This document shows positions 12,618-23,090 of a stretch of DNA of 64,000 nucleotides, in pieces (positions within the stretch are counted from its first letter, which is position 1; every line of letters begins with the position of its first letter). The notes under the pieces were generated by a model that saw only the letters and a program-made list of their open reading frames with translations, made no database searches and was not told the origin of the DNA. A program made the position numbers and the translations under genes. Source of the DNA: Chlorops oryzae (lineage: Eukaryota > Arthropoda > Insecta > Diptera > Chloropidae); NCBI GenBank assembly GCA_020466095.1, contig CM035807.1, forward strand, positions 81,840,441 to 81,904,440. Reading direction: 5' to 3'.

Positions 12618-13262
12618 CTGAAATAAAAAGATTTACAATTTTAAAATGAGAAATTCTATTTTCATATTTTCAATTATTAACTGAGCTTACCTGAGCACAC
12701 TTAAATAGAAACTACAGCGCCATTTGCTTTATTTCATTTCTCGCTATCGGGCCGCTGAGCGCTGTTTTCAGTCATATGCAGGGATATTTGTTTTGACTTG
12801 GATGCATACGTCACCACACAACGCAATCCATAGATTGTTTACGTTTTTTTTTTTTAACATGCCCGGATGGAGTTAGTTTGCCACATATTGGTCGACACGT
12901 TCTGTGTTCGAGTGTTCATGGTAGATAGTTATGCATAACGCTCGCTGATTTGTCTTCTTGTTCCGAGAATTTCTGAGAAGATCAACATTTGGTGAGGACT
13001 GCAATAAAGCATAAGCAAAACGTGGATTTATTAAAGTGATATCATTGTTCCCGATTTCAGTCGAATGTGAAGCGGCAACGAATAATTTGCCTACCTCAAG
13101 CGCCAAATAAACATTTAAGTGCGAGTTCCAATAGTGCGTGAGCTACGCAACGTTTGACGCTGCAGAGGCTTCGTGTGCGTGAAAATATGATTGCTTGCGT
13201 TTGATTAGCGAAGCATAACTTTAAACAGTAATCAAATCGGTACATACGAGTATTTAGGTGCA
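12618..13262. other. Non-coding stretch
   Basis: No gene is supported. A minus-strand CAG/GTAAGC donor-like site near 12694-12699 follows stop codons in the frame that would be needed, so it does not extend the candidate exon at 12482-12617. Confidence 0.4.
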
Positions 13263-13387
13263 TTTTTATACCCACGTAAGCGGGGTATATTAGTTTTGTG
13301 CGAATCTTGTAACAGGGAGAACTAAGCTCCGGAGATATAGACATATATATATAGAAATGATCAGGATCAAAAACTGAATCGATTTAG

Positions 13388-13453
13388 ACATGTCCGTCTG
13401 TCCGTCTGTCCGTCTGTCCGTCCGTCCGTCTGTCCGTCTGTCCGTCCGTCCGT
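13388..13453. repeat. GTCY tetranucleotide microsatellite
   Basis: About 65 bp of GTCC/GTCT repeats inside the mini-me-like element. Confidence 0.9.
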
Positions 13454-13707
13454 GGTCGGATCTCCTCCCAAACGGCTGGACCAATCAAGTCGAAATTTGG
13501 CACACAGGTATATCGGGATCCGAGTATGATCCTAAGTAAAAATGGGAGACATCCGCCCACTGCCACGCCCACAAATGAATATAATGTGTTTTCAGTAAAA
13601 TGCTTGTAACTTGCGAACCACTCAACACATTCCATTGATATTTGGTGTACTGGTAAACTACAAAAAGGGACATCTCCTGGCAAAAAATGGACGCCGCTCT
13701 CCTCGAG

Positions 13708-14640
13708 CCACGCCCACAAATAAGCCCAAAAATAAGGGCTTATCGTAACTTGTGAAGTAAAAGGCGTATAAGCTTTAAATTCGCAACATAGGTTGACCAA
13801 GACGAATGAAAGGTGTAGGAAAAAATTTTATGAGGCCCGCCACTGCCACGCCCACAAATGGAGATTTTTCGTAACTTCCGAAGTAAAAAGCGTAGAAGCT
13901 TCAAATTCGCAGCATAGGTTGACCAAGGCAAATGAAAGGTGTAGGAACAAAAATGTATGTAGCCCGCCCACTTCCACGCCCACAAATAGAGAATTTTCAT
14001 AACTTCCGAAGTAAAAGGCGTAGAAGCTTCAAATTCGCAACATAGGTTCACCAAGGCGAATGAAAGGTGTAGGAAAATTTTTTTTATGACCCGCCCACTG
14101 CCACGCCCACAAATGAAGATTTTTCGTAACTTCCGAAGTAAAAAGCGTAGAAGCTTCGAATTCGCAACATAGGTTCACCAAGGCGAATGAAAGGTGTACG
14201 AAAAAATGTTTTGTGTCCCGCCCACTGCCACGCCCACAAATAAAGATTTTTCGTAACTTCCGAAGTAAAAGGCGTAGAAGCTTCAAATTCGCAACATAGG
14301 TTCACCAAGGCGGATGAAAGGTGTAGGAAAATTTTTTTTATGGCCCGCCCACTGCCACGCCCACAAATGAAGATTTTTCGTAACTTTCGAAGTAAAAGGC
14401 GTAGAAGCTTCAAATTCGCAACATAGGTTCACCAAGGCGAATGAAAGGTGTAGGAAAATTTTTTTTATGGCCCGCCCACTGCCACGCCCACAAATGAAGA
14501 TTTTTCGTAACTTCCGAGGTAAAAGGCGTAGAAGCTTCAAATTCGCAACATAGGTTCACCAAGGCGAATTAAAGGTGTAGGGAAATAATTTATGTTACCC
14601 TCCCACTGCCACGCCCACAAATAGAGAAGCAAAACAAAGT
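13708..14640. repeat. 127-bp tandem repeat array
   Basis: The anchor CCACGCCCAC recurs at 13708, 13846, 13974, 14101, 14228, 14355, 14482 and 14609. The spacings are 138, 128, 127, 127, 127, 127 and 127 bp. Each unit contains TTTTCGTAACTTCCGAAGTA, GCGTAGAAGCTTCAAATTCG and CACCAAGGCGAATGAAAGGT with little divergence. The first unit is the most diverged, which suggests recent expansion of the later ones. Confidence 0.95.
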
Positions 14641-14712
14641 GCGCTCATAATGTCGGGACGCTGGGTATTTCAAAGTCGGGCTTGACCGACTTTAGCTTTC
14701 TTACTTGTTATT

Positions 14713-15269
14713 ATTATTATTATTATTTAATGGCAGCGTAAAGAAACTAAGACTTTTTACGAAAAAAACATGACAAGAATCACGTAAATATACACATTTA
14801 AATATAAAAACAAATTATTTGTGAATATTAAATTCACATTTAAAGGAAAAGTATTTCAAAAAATACCAAGTACCTTAAAGTAAGTACTTAAAAGCTTCAA
14901 CATCACAAAGCTTATAAGTATATATAAACAAATTTTGGGATACCTACTGCTGTTTGAAATATAAGAACAAAAATTAAATATTCGCCAGTTTTGAAATGAT
15001 TCGTTGGTTTAGATGACAGAATAGAGCAAAACTCTCTTTATAACATTGCAGTGTAGTTAATAGTTATGAAACATTAAATTAAGCAAAATTATCGATCTTT
15101 TTCTTTTGGTCCGTCTTAATTTTTGGGGGAGTTCCTTTTTAAAATTCAATAGATAGCTCGAAAAATAAGAAGAAAGCCCATCAACATCAAGAAGATCAGT
15201 AGCTGAGTGAATAATGTAAGCGTCTAACTATTCTCATATATACATAATTGCACAAACTTGTAGAATTTC
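14713..15269. other. Non-coding stretch
   Basis: AT-rich; no gene or clear element is visible. Confidence 0.5.
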
Positions 15270-15391
15270 CGTAAATTTTTTGTATAGTTCGAGAATTTCG
15301 ATAATGGACAGGTTTAATATCTTCAATAATCGATAATTTCAATAACCGATCATTTAAATAATCTGTATCTTCGGTAGTCAATTATTTCAAT
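15270..15391. repeat. Left part of an interrupted 16-bp minisatellite
   Basis: Degenerate copies of the unit ATAATTTCAATAATCG. The array resumes in the same orientation at 17481. Between them lies an element with an 8-bp flanking duplication. Confidence 0.7.
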
Positions 15392-15514
15392 CATGTAGGA
15401 GTGTAGGTCTAACTGTCGACGTCGAAAAGGCTCTGCCGCTAATAAGAAATTCACCATTAGGCAGGTATAGGAAATTCAACTCTTTCGAGAAATTCACCAG
15501 AAAGTTACCAACAA

Positions 15515-15620
15515 TAGAGTCCGACCGAACCTTCGGTTTCGGTTTCGGTTCGGCCACCGAATCTTTAAAAAAACCGAATATTCGGTTTCGGTTGAAAAAT
15601 TTGACTTCGGTCGGACTCTA
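15515..15620. mobile_element. 106-bp hAT-type MITE with perfect 8-bp target duplication
   Basis: The ends TAGAGTCCGACCGAA and TTCGGTCGGACTCTA are perfect 15-bp inverted repeats. Both flanks are ACCAACAA (15507-15514 and 15621-15628), an exact 8-bp target duplication. The interior is TTCGGT/ACCGAA repeats forming a hairpin. The size and duplication indicate an hAT-mobilised MITE. Confidence 0.85.
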
Positions 15621-15712
15621 ACCAACAACCATACAGGTAGACACAAAATGACACTATGATGCCACTTGCAAGAAAATTATCAAAGAAACACGGCGTCGGC
15701 TTCGGTTTTTTA

Positions 15713-17006
15713 ACAGGTTGGCTGATAAGTCCCCGGTCTGACACATAGATGGCGTCGCTAGTATTATATGCATATTATTTTTATATAGTGGCAACCTTAA
15801 AATGATTCGGGTCAAAATTTGACGTCTGTAAGTCAATTAGTTTGTGAGATAGAGCGTCTTTTGTGGAGCAACTTTTGTTATTGTGAAAAAAATTGAAAAA
15901 AAGGAATTTTGTGTTTTGATAAAATACTGTTTTCTGAAAGGAAAAAAAACAGTGGAAGCAAAAACTTGGCTTGATAATGAGTTTCCGGACTCTGCCCCAG
16001 GAAAATCAACAATAATTGATTGGTATGCAAAATTCAAGCGTGGTGAAATGAGCACGGAGGACGGTGAACGCAGTGGACGCCCGAAAGAGGTGGTTACCGA
16101 CGAAAACATCAAAAAAAATTCACAAAATGATTTTGAATGACCGTAAAATGAAGTTGATCGAGATAGCAGAGGCCTTAAAGATGTCAAAGGAACGTGTTGG
16201 TCATATCATTCATCAATATTTGGATATGAAAAAGCTCTGTGCAAAATGGGTGCCGCGCGACCTCACATTTGACCAAAAACAACCACGTGTTGATGATTCT
16301 GAGCGGTGTTTGCAGCTGTTAAATCGCAAACACCCGAGTTTTTGCGTCGATATGTGACAATGGATGAAACATGGCTCTATCACTACACTCCTGAGTACAA
16401 TCGACAGTCGGCTGAGTGGACAGCGATCGGTGAACCGTCTCCGAAGCGTGGAAAGACTCAAAAGTCCGCTGGCAAAGTAATGGCCTCTGTTTTTTGGGAT
16501 GGGCATGGAATAATTTTTATCGATTATCTTGAGAAGGGAAAAACCCATCAGCAGTGACTATTATATGTCGTTATTGGAGCGTTTGAAGGTCGAAATCGCG
16601 GCAAAACGGCCCCATATGAAGAAGAAAAAAGTGTTGTTCCACCAAGACAACGCACCGTGCCACAAGTCATTGAGAACGATGGCAAAAATTCATGAATAAG
16701 GCTTCGAATTGCTTCCCCACCCACCGTATTCTCCAGATCCGGCTCCCAGCGACTTTTTCTTGTTCTCAGACCTCAAAAGGATGCTCGCAGGGAAAAAATT
16801 TGGCTGCAATGAAGAGGTGATCGCCGAAACTGAGGCCTATTTTGAGGCAAAACCGAAGGAGTACTACCAAAATGGTATAAAAAAATTGGAAGGTCGTTAT
16901 AATCGTTGTATCGCTCTTGAAGGAAACTATGTTGAATAATAAAAACGAATTTTGACAAAAAAATGTGTCTTTCTTTGTTAGACCGGGGACTTATCAGCCA
17001 ACCTGT
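15713..17006 (+). mobile_element. Mariner element, irritans subfamily (Himar1-like), inactivated
   Basis: The 1294-bp element is bounded by inverted repeats ACAGGTTGGCTGATAAGTCC and its complement. TA duplications lie at 15711-15712 and 17007-17008. The ends and the encoded protein closely resemble Himar1 of horn fly. It is a member of the Tc1/mariner cut-and-paste DDE(D34D) family and is nested in the element at 15392-17480. Confidence 0.95.
15892..16939 (+). pseudogene. Mariner transposase pseudogene
   Basis: The reading frame of an irritans-subfamily mariner transposase can be followed from about 15892 to the stop at 16937-16939. The helix-turn-helix DNA-binding half lies at the start. 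The catalytic region follows, with the DDE/D motifs TMDETWLYHY, HQDNAPCH and YSPDPAPSD still visible; the last has Pro where Leu is usual. The expected start codon is ATT (15892-15894). There is a +1 insertion in the A run at 16111-16118, a -1 deletion near 16328-16331, a +1 insertion in the C run at 16544-16546, and a nonsense TAA at 16697-16699. The copy cannot make transposase. The few lesions in otherwise close sequence suggest a fairly recent arrival. Confidence 0.95.
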
Positions 17007-17480
17007 TATATTGCTTGAAAATTTCATAATTGAAACTTTACTAAATGTATTGCGATATGTTTTTGCTCAATGTGCACGAATGTTTTCATTTTGAAATAAA
17101 TTGACACACATTTTTGACTGCGGCTACGAATTTGATTGTACATAGAAATTTAGTATTTTTGCTCAAACAGTGTGATCAAAAAGTTATGTGCTCAGGGTAG
17201 GACTAAAAAAACCATTTTTATTTCTCCTTGATTAGTTTTATGTTTTTCAAGCTTTTCAATCATTTTATGAGTTTGGTAGATATTTTATATGTAATGTACT
17301 CGAAAATCTCCCAAAATTAAAAATAAAAGTGGCAATGCATTTCACCAGAGCAGAGCTAAATATTTCGCTGCCATAGCATGCTTCTCTTTTCCTCGTGCTA
17401 TATGCATATGTTGAAGCAGCGTAGCTCTAACACATTGCAGGGATTAGGGAGAAGAAAAGTTACACCTACATTCCTACATG

Positions 17481-17935
17481 ATTTCAATAATCGGTAATTT
17501 TTATAATCGATAATTTCAGTAGTAGGTTATTTCAATAATCGTTCATTTCAATAATTCCGATAATTTCGATAGTGATTAATTTCAGTAATCGATCACTTAG
17601 TTAATCGATTATTTCAATAGCCGATTAATTAAATAATCGATTATTTCAAAAATCGATCCTTTTAAAAGTCGATTATTTCACTAACCGATAATTTCATTAT
17701 TCGATAATATAAGTAGTCAGTAATTTCAATAATCAATAATTTCAGTAGCCGATCATTTCAATAATTGATAATTTCTATAATCGATCATTGAGATAATCGA
17801 AAATTTTAATAACCAATAAATTCAATAAGAGATAATTTCATCAATCGATAGTTTGAATAGTCGATTATTTCAATAATCGATAATTGCAATAATCCGTAAT
17901 CTTAATACTTAATCGATAATTTGGAGAATCGAAAG
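17481..17935. repeat. Right part of the 16-bp minisatellite
   Basis: About 450 bp of degenerate tandem copies of ATAATTTCAATAATCG, rich in ATCGAT and AATAATCG words. Units are 15-17 bp long and individually diverged. Confidence 0.8.
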
Positions 17936-18808
17936 CGGCCATTTTTAAGCATCTATCCATTAAAAAAGAGCCGTCTGTCTGCACACGCACCACCTTTCCA
18001 AAGTTAAAGTAAATGTCAATGAATCAAAACTATCGATTGCAGGCCCGTGCGCACGGGGGGTTTTGGGGGTTCTAGCCCACCACTAGATTCAGTATCGTTA
18101 TTCTGTTTCTACTAATTCCAGCTTAAAACCTTGAAGATTTACTTAAAGACGTACGACAAGATCAAAATCGATATTCATGCTTAAAGATTTCGATGGCAAA
18201 ACTAATCTTTGGGAATAACATTTAACACCAGCGACTATTTTGGGTCACAGAGGACAATTTTGTAAAGACCATAACAATAAAATGTCAGCATAAAACTCCA
18301 GAAAACAATTTGATATGCGGCCAAAACACGTTAACAAGGCAGAAAAATGTCGTAAAAATAAAAAAAAAGATAAAAAGAAGAAAAGGAAACTCAAAAAATC
18401 ACAAAAGTTACAAAAAATCGACTTGACATAATCATCACCATGAAAGAGCATCCTTTGGACGGTAGCACGTAAAGGATATTTTCCATCTACAGTCAGACGA
18501 GCATATTATCATTGCAAAGTACTGGCTGAACGTAGGACGAGTCGGCAGGATATTCGAGTGCTCGAATGCTACCAAGCAGGCGTAACACGAGGTCGCCAAA
18601 AGGGCATCGAAAAAGGAAAGGAAGCAACAGTGTTTTTTATTTAATTTTTTCTTTTTTTTTTGGTGACTTTCGCCTTTTGTAACGTAACACGATAATAATA
18701 CGTGACCAATTGATAAAGCCTCGACCAAATCATTGAGAGAACTTTTCAAACAGAAACAGAAAACAAACAAACTCATTGACAACTGCAAAGGATTTCGTTG
18801 TTTAAAGC
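17936..18808. other. Non-coding stretch
   Basis: No gene is supported. Minus-strand open frames at 18245-18788 lie in T/A-rich sequence and lack recognisable features. Confidence 0.45.
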
Positions 18809-19045
18809 GGAGAGAGAGATGGTGATAGAGAGGGAGAGATAGAGAGAGAGAGGGAAAGCGAGGGAAAGAGAGGGAAAAAGAGGGAGAGAGAGGAAAGAGA
18901 GGGAGAGTGAGTTAAAGAGAGTGAGAGAGGAAAAGTGAGGAAAAATGGGGAAAGAGAGGGAAAAAGAGGGAGAGAGAGGGAAAGCAAGGGAAAGAGAGGG
19001 AGAGATAGACAGAGTGACAGATAGATAAAGAGGGGGAGCGAGAGG
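18809..19045. repeat. GA-rich low-complexity tract
   Basis: Irregular GAGAGG/GGGAAA tandem units over about 235 bp. They give Ser/Leu/Pro-rich minus-strand open frames that are composition artefacts. Confidence 0.85.
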
Positions 19046-20003
19046 AGGCGAATGACTTCTCCCACCAGATATTTCATTTAAATCGTTTGATTTATAGCTG
19101 CAGTGCATACACAAATCTTTGAATTCTCCGAATTTTCAAACACATACATATGAACATACATACAAACAATTATTCGAAAATGTTGTCAAGTACACAGAAA
19201 TGAAGTCACCGACAATCCAACATGTCAACACAAAATGCTTTTGTCAATTAAAATTAAAATTTATTTTGTCGAAATTCTACAAATGGCTTTATCGTTCATT
19301 GTACTCCTGCCGTTCTGCAGCTGGTTAGTGCTAGTGGGTTTTACAACCGATAGCTGAGAGCGTTTTTTATTGAGCTCTCAGATCTGCATTGATTATCAAG
19401 AAACACATCAACAATTCAATGTTAGTTAGAATATAACAATATAAACGTCTCGACAGTGTCGTCTTCATCTGTCTGTCGGCTTGTCTGCATGAACGGAAAA
19501 GCTCTCCATGGTTTTGAGCATGCAATGCGCTTAATCCTTACATTGAACTTGTCTATCGTATACACGTTTATACATATATACATACATGCATATCATAAGG
19601 ATATCAAATAATTCCATTCGGTGTTGAGCATTGTAATTGGAAATTGCCAATTCAAATTTATAAAGGTTTTCTTTTAAATATTAAATTAAAAGTTTTCTTC
19701 TTCTTTTTTTTTTGAGAATTGTCCTTTGACTTCCGGCATGTTGATTATTTGCATTTTAAACCCTATAGAGCTGAAAGCCTTTGGGTATTGTTGTGTCCAT
19801 ATACACCTGAATGAAATTATAATTAAGAAAAGAAGCTTCATAAAGTTTTAGTCTTGAATGGAATGAATTGCTACCAGGAAGCCAATGGAGTTGAGAAATA
19901 ATTACTTATTGTGTCTGCCGGCATATTTGGTGTCTGAAAAATTTTGTTCGATTTCTAAGAAAATTATGCCCAAGATAAGTAAGTCTTAAATATTCTTTTA
20001 TTA
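19046..20003. other. Non-coding stretch
   Basis: I see no gene or recognisable element here. Confidence 0.5.
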
Positions 20004-20140
20004 AGGGGCTATCTCCAGTTCTGTCAGAAATGAAAAACTTCATATGAAAAAACGCTTCAGAAATGAATCAGAAAAGTTTTTCTGAAAAGTTTTTTTAATA
20101 TGAAGTTTTTCATTTCTGACAGAACTGGAGAGAGCCGCTT
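20004..20140. mobile_element. Small hairpin MITE
   Basis: A perfect 33-bp inverted repeat (20013-20045 and 20098-20130, starting CTCCAGTTCTGTCAGAAATG) extends imperfectly outward to AGGGGCT/AGCCGCT. The central loop is about 50 bp. No clear target duplication was found. The perfect arms suggest recent origin or stem conversion. Confidence 0.65.
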
Positions 20141-21508
20141 ATCCAAAAAGAATACCCAAATCTTTAATAGATATATTTCTATGAATTTTAAGTTCGAATT
20201 CCATCCAATCGTATGGAATCGGTTTGAATCGACTGCGCTCCTCTTCTTTTGGAATTCAGACGCAAGGCCGGAAACACTCAGGTTGCATCGTATCCTGTCC
20301 TGACGTGACTGACAGGTAGCACTTTGTCAAAGCACAGCAACGTATCAGATGTTCTTATGTAAGTCATGAAGAACAAAAAAAATTTTTGCCTAATTGGAAT
20401 GGTATATATGTATGTATAATATGCTTTGAAATGCACAATAAAAATATAGCTTTAACATGCATCAAATTTTAAGTTATGTGCTAAAATTCTCAGAAGCTTT
20501 AAAATTTTGTTGAACTAAAAATGTTTCAAAATTGAAACTCTTCAGGCACTCCAAAAGCGCTGATGAGTCTCCTGCGGTTCAAGCTCATATAATTTCTAAT
20601 ATTCAAAAATATTCAAACTGAAATTTAATTTTATTTTGAGATGAAAAATTCAAAATCAAAGTATTAATTTAAAACATTTTTACGATTACAGTCCCTGGTC
20701 AATCGAACTTTTAGATATGGGCAGTCCCAGTGAGGGTAATTTGTGACCTCGGATTCGCTTGCCTCAAGGAAATTGTCGAGCTCTATACATATAAAGGTCA
20801 TAAACCTTCTTCAAGTAGATGCCGGAGAGATATCCCCTCGGTTAAATATTAGGTGTCTTCACACAAATTGTTCTACTCTGTTTCAACTCTCCAAATTCGT
20901 TGAGGACCATTGTGAATGATTTATTAAGATTAATTTCTAATCTATCATATTCTTTCAATCATTTGTCTACCTTTTATTCATTTTCGCACGCATCTCTTAC
21001 CCCGAGAGAAATAATTACATTAATTTATTATAATTCTTTTTTGTTCTTATAAAAAACTTTATCCATCAATCAATAAACTAAATCAAAATGATATTGGGAA
21101 AAATAACGAACTGCTTTAGAAATTATGTTAAAGAAAATGCAACATTTCCCGATATGATATCGTTTCGAAGGTAGAAAACTTCTCCAAACTTTTTGGTCAC
21201 ACACATGAATCAGTGAAGAATTTTTGCTCTTCTCCAAGTTTTATCCTGCACGAAAAAAAGAAGGAAAAAAAGAATCGAAACTGAATAGGAAAAAAGATTC
21301 ACACAATTTCGGCTGGTTTTTTCGGCTTCAATAGTTTGAAGGCCAGAAGATTTGATAGCACATAAAAATACTCTAAGACCTACATATAATAAAAGTTTTT
21401 CAATCGCAAAACATGGACGAATATATCTTGAACAATATACACACGACCGCAAGTACTCACACACACACCCACACACGTCTTCAGTTGCATGTGTGCACAA
21501 GGAACTAT
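20141..21508. other. Non-coding stretch
   Basis: No gene is supported. Open frames at 20100-20303 and 21210-21567 have no recognisable features; the second contains a CA-rich run. Confidence 0.45.
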
Positions 21509-22430
21509 CCCAGCAAACATTTTCTATCGTGGAACAGTGTTCCGCGACTGGCCACGGCGATGTTTAGCTCGCACGCAACCGTTGCTTTGTTATCGCGGAA
21601 TAGTGAAGCTTGTTAGGCAGTTGTCCGGTAGCCCGACACTGTTTGGGAAGAGCAATTGGCGATACATTAAAAACATCGCGGAATAGTCCCATAGACGATG
21701 TTTCAGCAAATGTGTTCCTTATATATTGCTGAAACATCTTCTAGGCCAATTATATATATATATTTTTTTTTTGTTATTTAAATTTTATTATAATTTTACG
21801 CATAAGAAATTAGAGTAATCCAGTTAATAATGAAAAACTTATTCTATTGTTTTTTGTTTAAGATCTCGCTTTTTCATGCGGCTCTTGGAATGTATTAAAT
21901 GTTGCTGCAGAATTGAAGAAAATTTTTTTTCATCCGAAGTGGAAAAATTTTTGGAAGCAGGCACCTGTATTTTAAAAAATTATATTAACTTCAAATTATA
22001 TTTAAAAAGGTTAACAAAAATTGTGCTATTTTGAGGGAAAAAATACACCTTTATCCTTTGTATCCTTTAGAATGTATACACTCGTCGATCCAAATCCTTA
22101 CAGAACTAACTATCAAAATTTATTTTTGATCTAATAACAAAATCAAGGACTACTTTATTGAATAAAGCAAAAGCTACAATAACACAAAGTATATATTAGA
22201 AAAACATTGTATAAACCTGTTCCAAAAGTAACTTCGGCAATGCTCGTCTGGAAGATGAATACGCAATGTATTGCGGATTGCTGGCGTAACGTTCGTCAAA
22301 GCAATATATTTTTTTTTACATATACTTTGTTGGTAGAGTTGAGAAAACATCGCCTTTTGTTCTTCTAGAAAAGGTCGCGTAAACATATTCTGGCAAACGT
22401 TCGCTAAAGCATAGGCTAAATGTTTGCTGG
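21509..22430. mobile_element. Possible 0.9-kb terminal-inverted-repeat element
   Basis: CCCAGCAAACATTT at the left is inverted as AAATGTTTGCTGG at the right. A perfect 13-bp inner inverted repeat (GATGTTTCAGCAA/TTGCTGAAACATC) lies near 21698-21740. No target duplication is obvious. The 130-codon minus-strand open frame at 22174-22566 crosses the right edge and resembles no transposase I know. Confidence 0.35.
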
Positions 22431-22925
22431 ATCGATGATGAATCGACTGGCGTGTTGGCCCTTGTAAACATGTGAATAAATTCACACCAATTTTGAATAT
22501 TGTAGGAAAATATCGATGGCGTGAAGGACTTTCTAAGGAAGTCCTTTTTCTTTTATTTTCTAACATTACTAGAGTTTGTTTTTCCTTAAAAAGACTTGTG
22601 CTTCTTCACCTTAAAGAATGCGATAGAGGGAGATAAAGAAAGAGGAGGGGAAAGCTAATAATTGTAACAGTTTAAATAACATAAGCTTACAAGAGCATTC
22701 CACGTACGGGACAAATAATATTTATGACATTTTTTATGTTTAAATATTTAATTGATTGAAAAGATTATTTTAATGTACTCATATTAAGAAACTTAACAGG
22801 ATATAAGGTACCCTTCGAAAGTTTTTGAGTAATTATATTATTTTTTGTGTGTCCTACAGTAATTAAGCGGAGGATATTTCAATAGGTACATAAAAAATTT
22901 TAATTGGAAGAGATTTTTTTTTTTT

Positions 22926-23090
22926 TTGCTTTGGGCTTTGGGTTCAACTCCCAGCTGAGGTCGTGGATGTTTTTGTCGGTTTTTCTGTTTCGGTTCTTCT
23001 TCGTTTTCCCATTGTTCTTGGTATCACAACGGGCCCATATGAGGTCAAAGTGGGTCAGCCTTAGTGGCAGACACACAAACCTAATCTAAC
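22926..23090 (+). mobile_element. tRNA-derived SINE, 5'-truncated copy
   Basis: It shares with the copy at 49677-49878 the pol III B box (GTTCAACTC, matching GWTCRANNC), then GGTCGTG.ATGTTT, TTTTTCTGTTTC and GGTATCACAACGGGCC in the same order. The A-box part is missing; a T run precedes it. There is no open frame of interest. Confidence 0.7.

Larger units (their letters stand above)
13263..14712 (+). mobile_element. mini-me-like element, plus orientation, carrying a 127-bp tandem array
   Basis: In order, the element shows: TATACCCACGTAAGCGGGGTAT at the left end, a short TA microsatellite (about 13344-13354), the GATCAGGATC block, a GTCY microsatellite (13388-13453), GGCACACAGG, then a tandem array (13708-14640). 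It ends in CAAAGTCGGGCTTGACCGAC and an ATT microsatellite. TA plus GTCY proto-microsatellites are the described signature of mini-me elements in Diptera. It encodes nothing recognisable; the many minus-strand open frames are the tandem repeats read in three frames. Confidence 0.65.
15392..17480. mobile_element. Terminal-inverted-repeat element inserted in the minisatellite, carrying two nested insertions
   Basis: The ends are inverted repeats: CATGTAGGAGTGTAGGT on the left against CATGTAGGAATGTAGGT (reverse complement of the right end), 16 of 17 matching. Both flanks are ATTTCAAT (15384-15391 and 17481-17488), an 8-bp duplication as made by hAT transposases. Because the host array itself is rich in this word, the duplication could be partly fortuitous. 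Removing the nested MITE (15515-15620) and mariner (15713-17006) leaves about 0.7 kb with no coding capacity. Confidence 0.6.

Noticed and set aside
12694..12780. Second minus-strand exon upstream of 12482-12617
   Set aside because: The CAG/GTAAGC donor is good, but the frame required to join in phase 1 has a stop just before it.
13384..14540. Series of overlapping minus-strand frames with near-identical peptides
   Set aside because: The 127-bp unit is not a multiple of three, so the same DNA is read in successive frames; the peptides are by-products of the tandem array.
15270..17935. Foldback (FB) transposon with subrepeat-built inverted arms
   Set aside because: The minisatellite on the two sides runs in the same orientation, not inverted, so it is an interrupted array rather than FB-type arms.
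18773..19114. Ser/Leu/Pro-rich minus-strand frames (113 and 91 codons)
   Set aside because: They are translations of a GAGAGG low-complexity tract in two frames, with no other support.
22174..22566. 130-codon minus-strand open frame as a gene
   Set aside because: It lies largely within the palindromic element at 21509-22430, crosses its edge, and has no recognisable domain.
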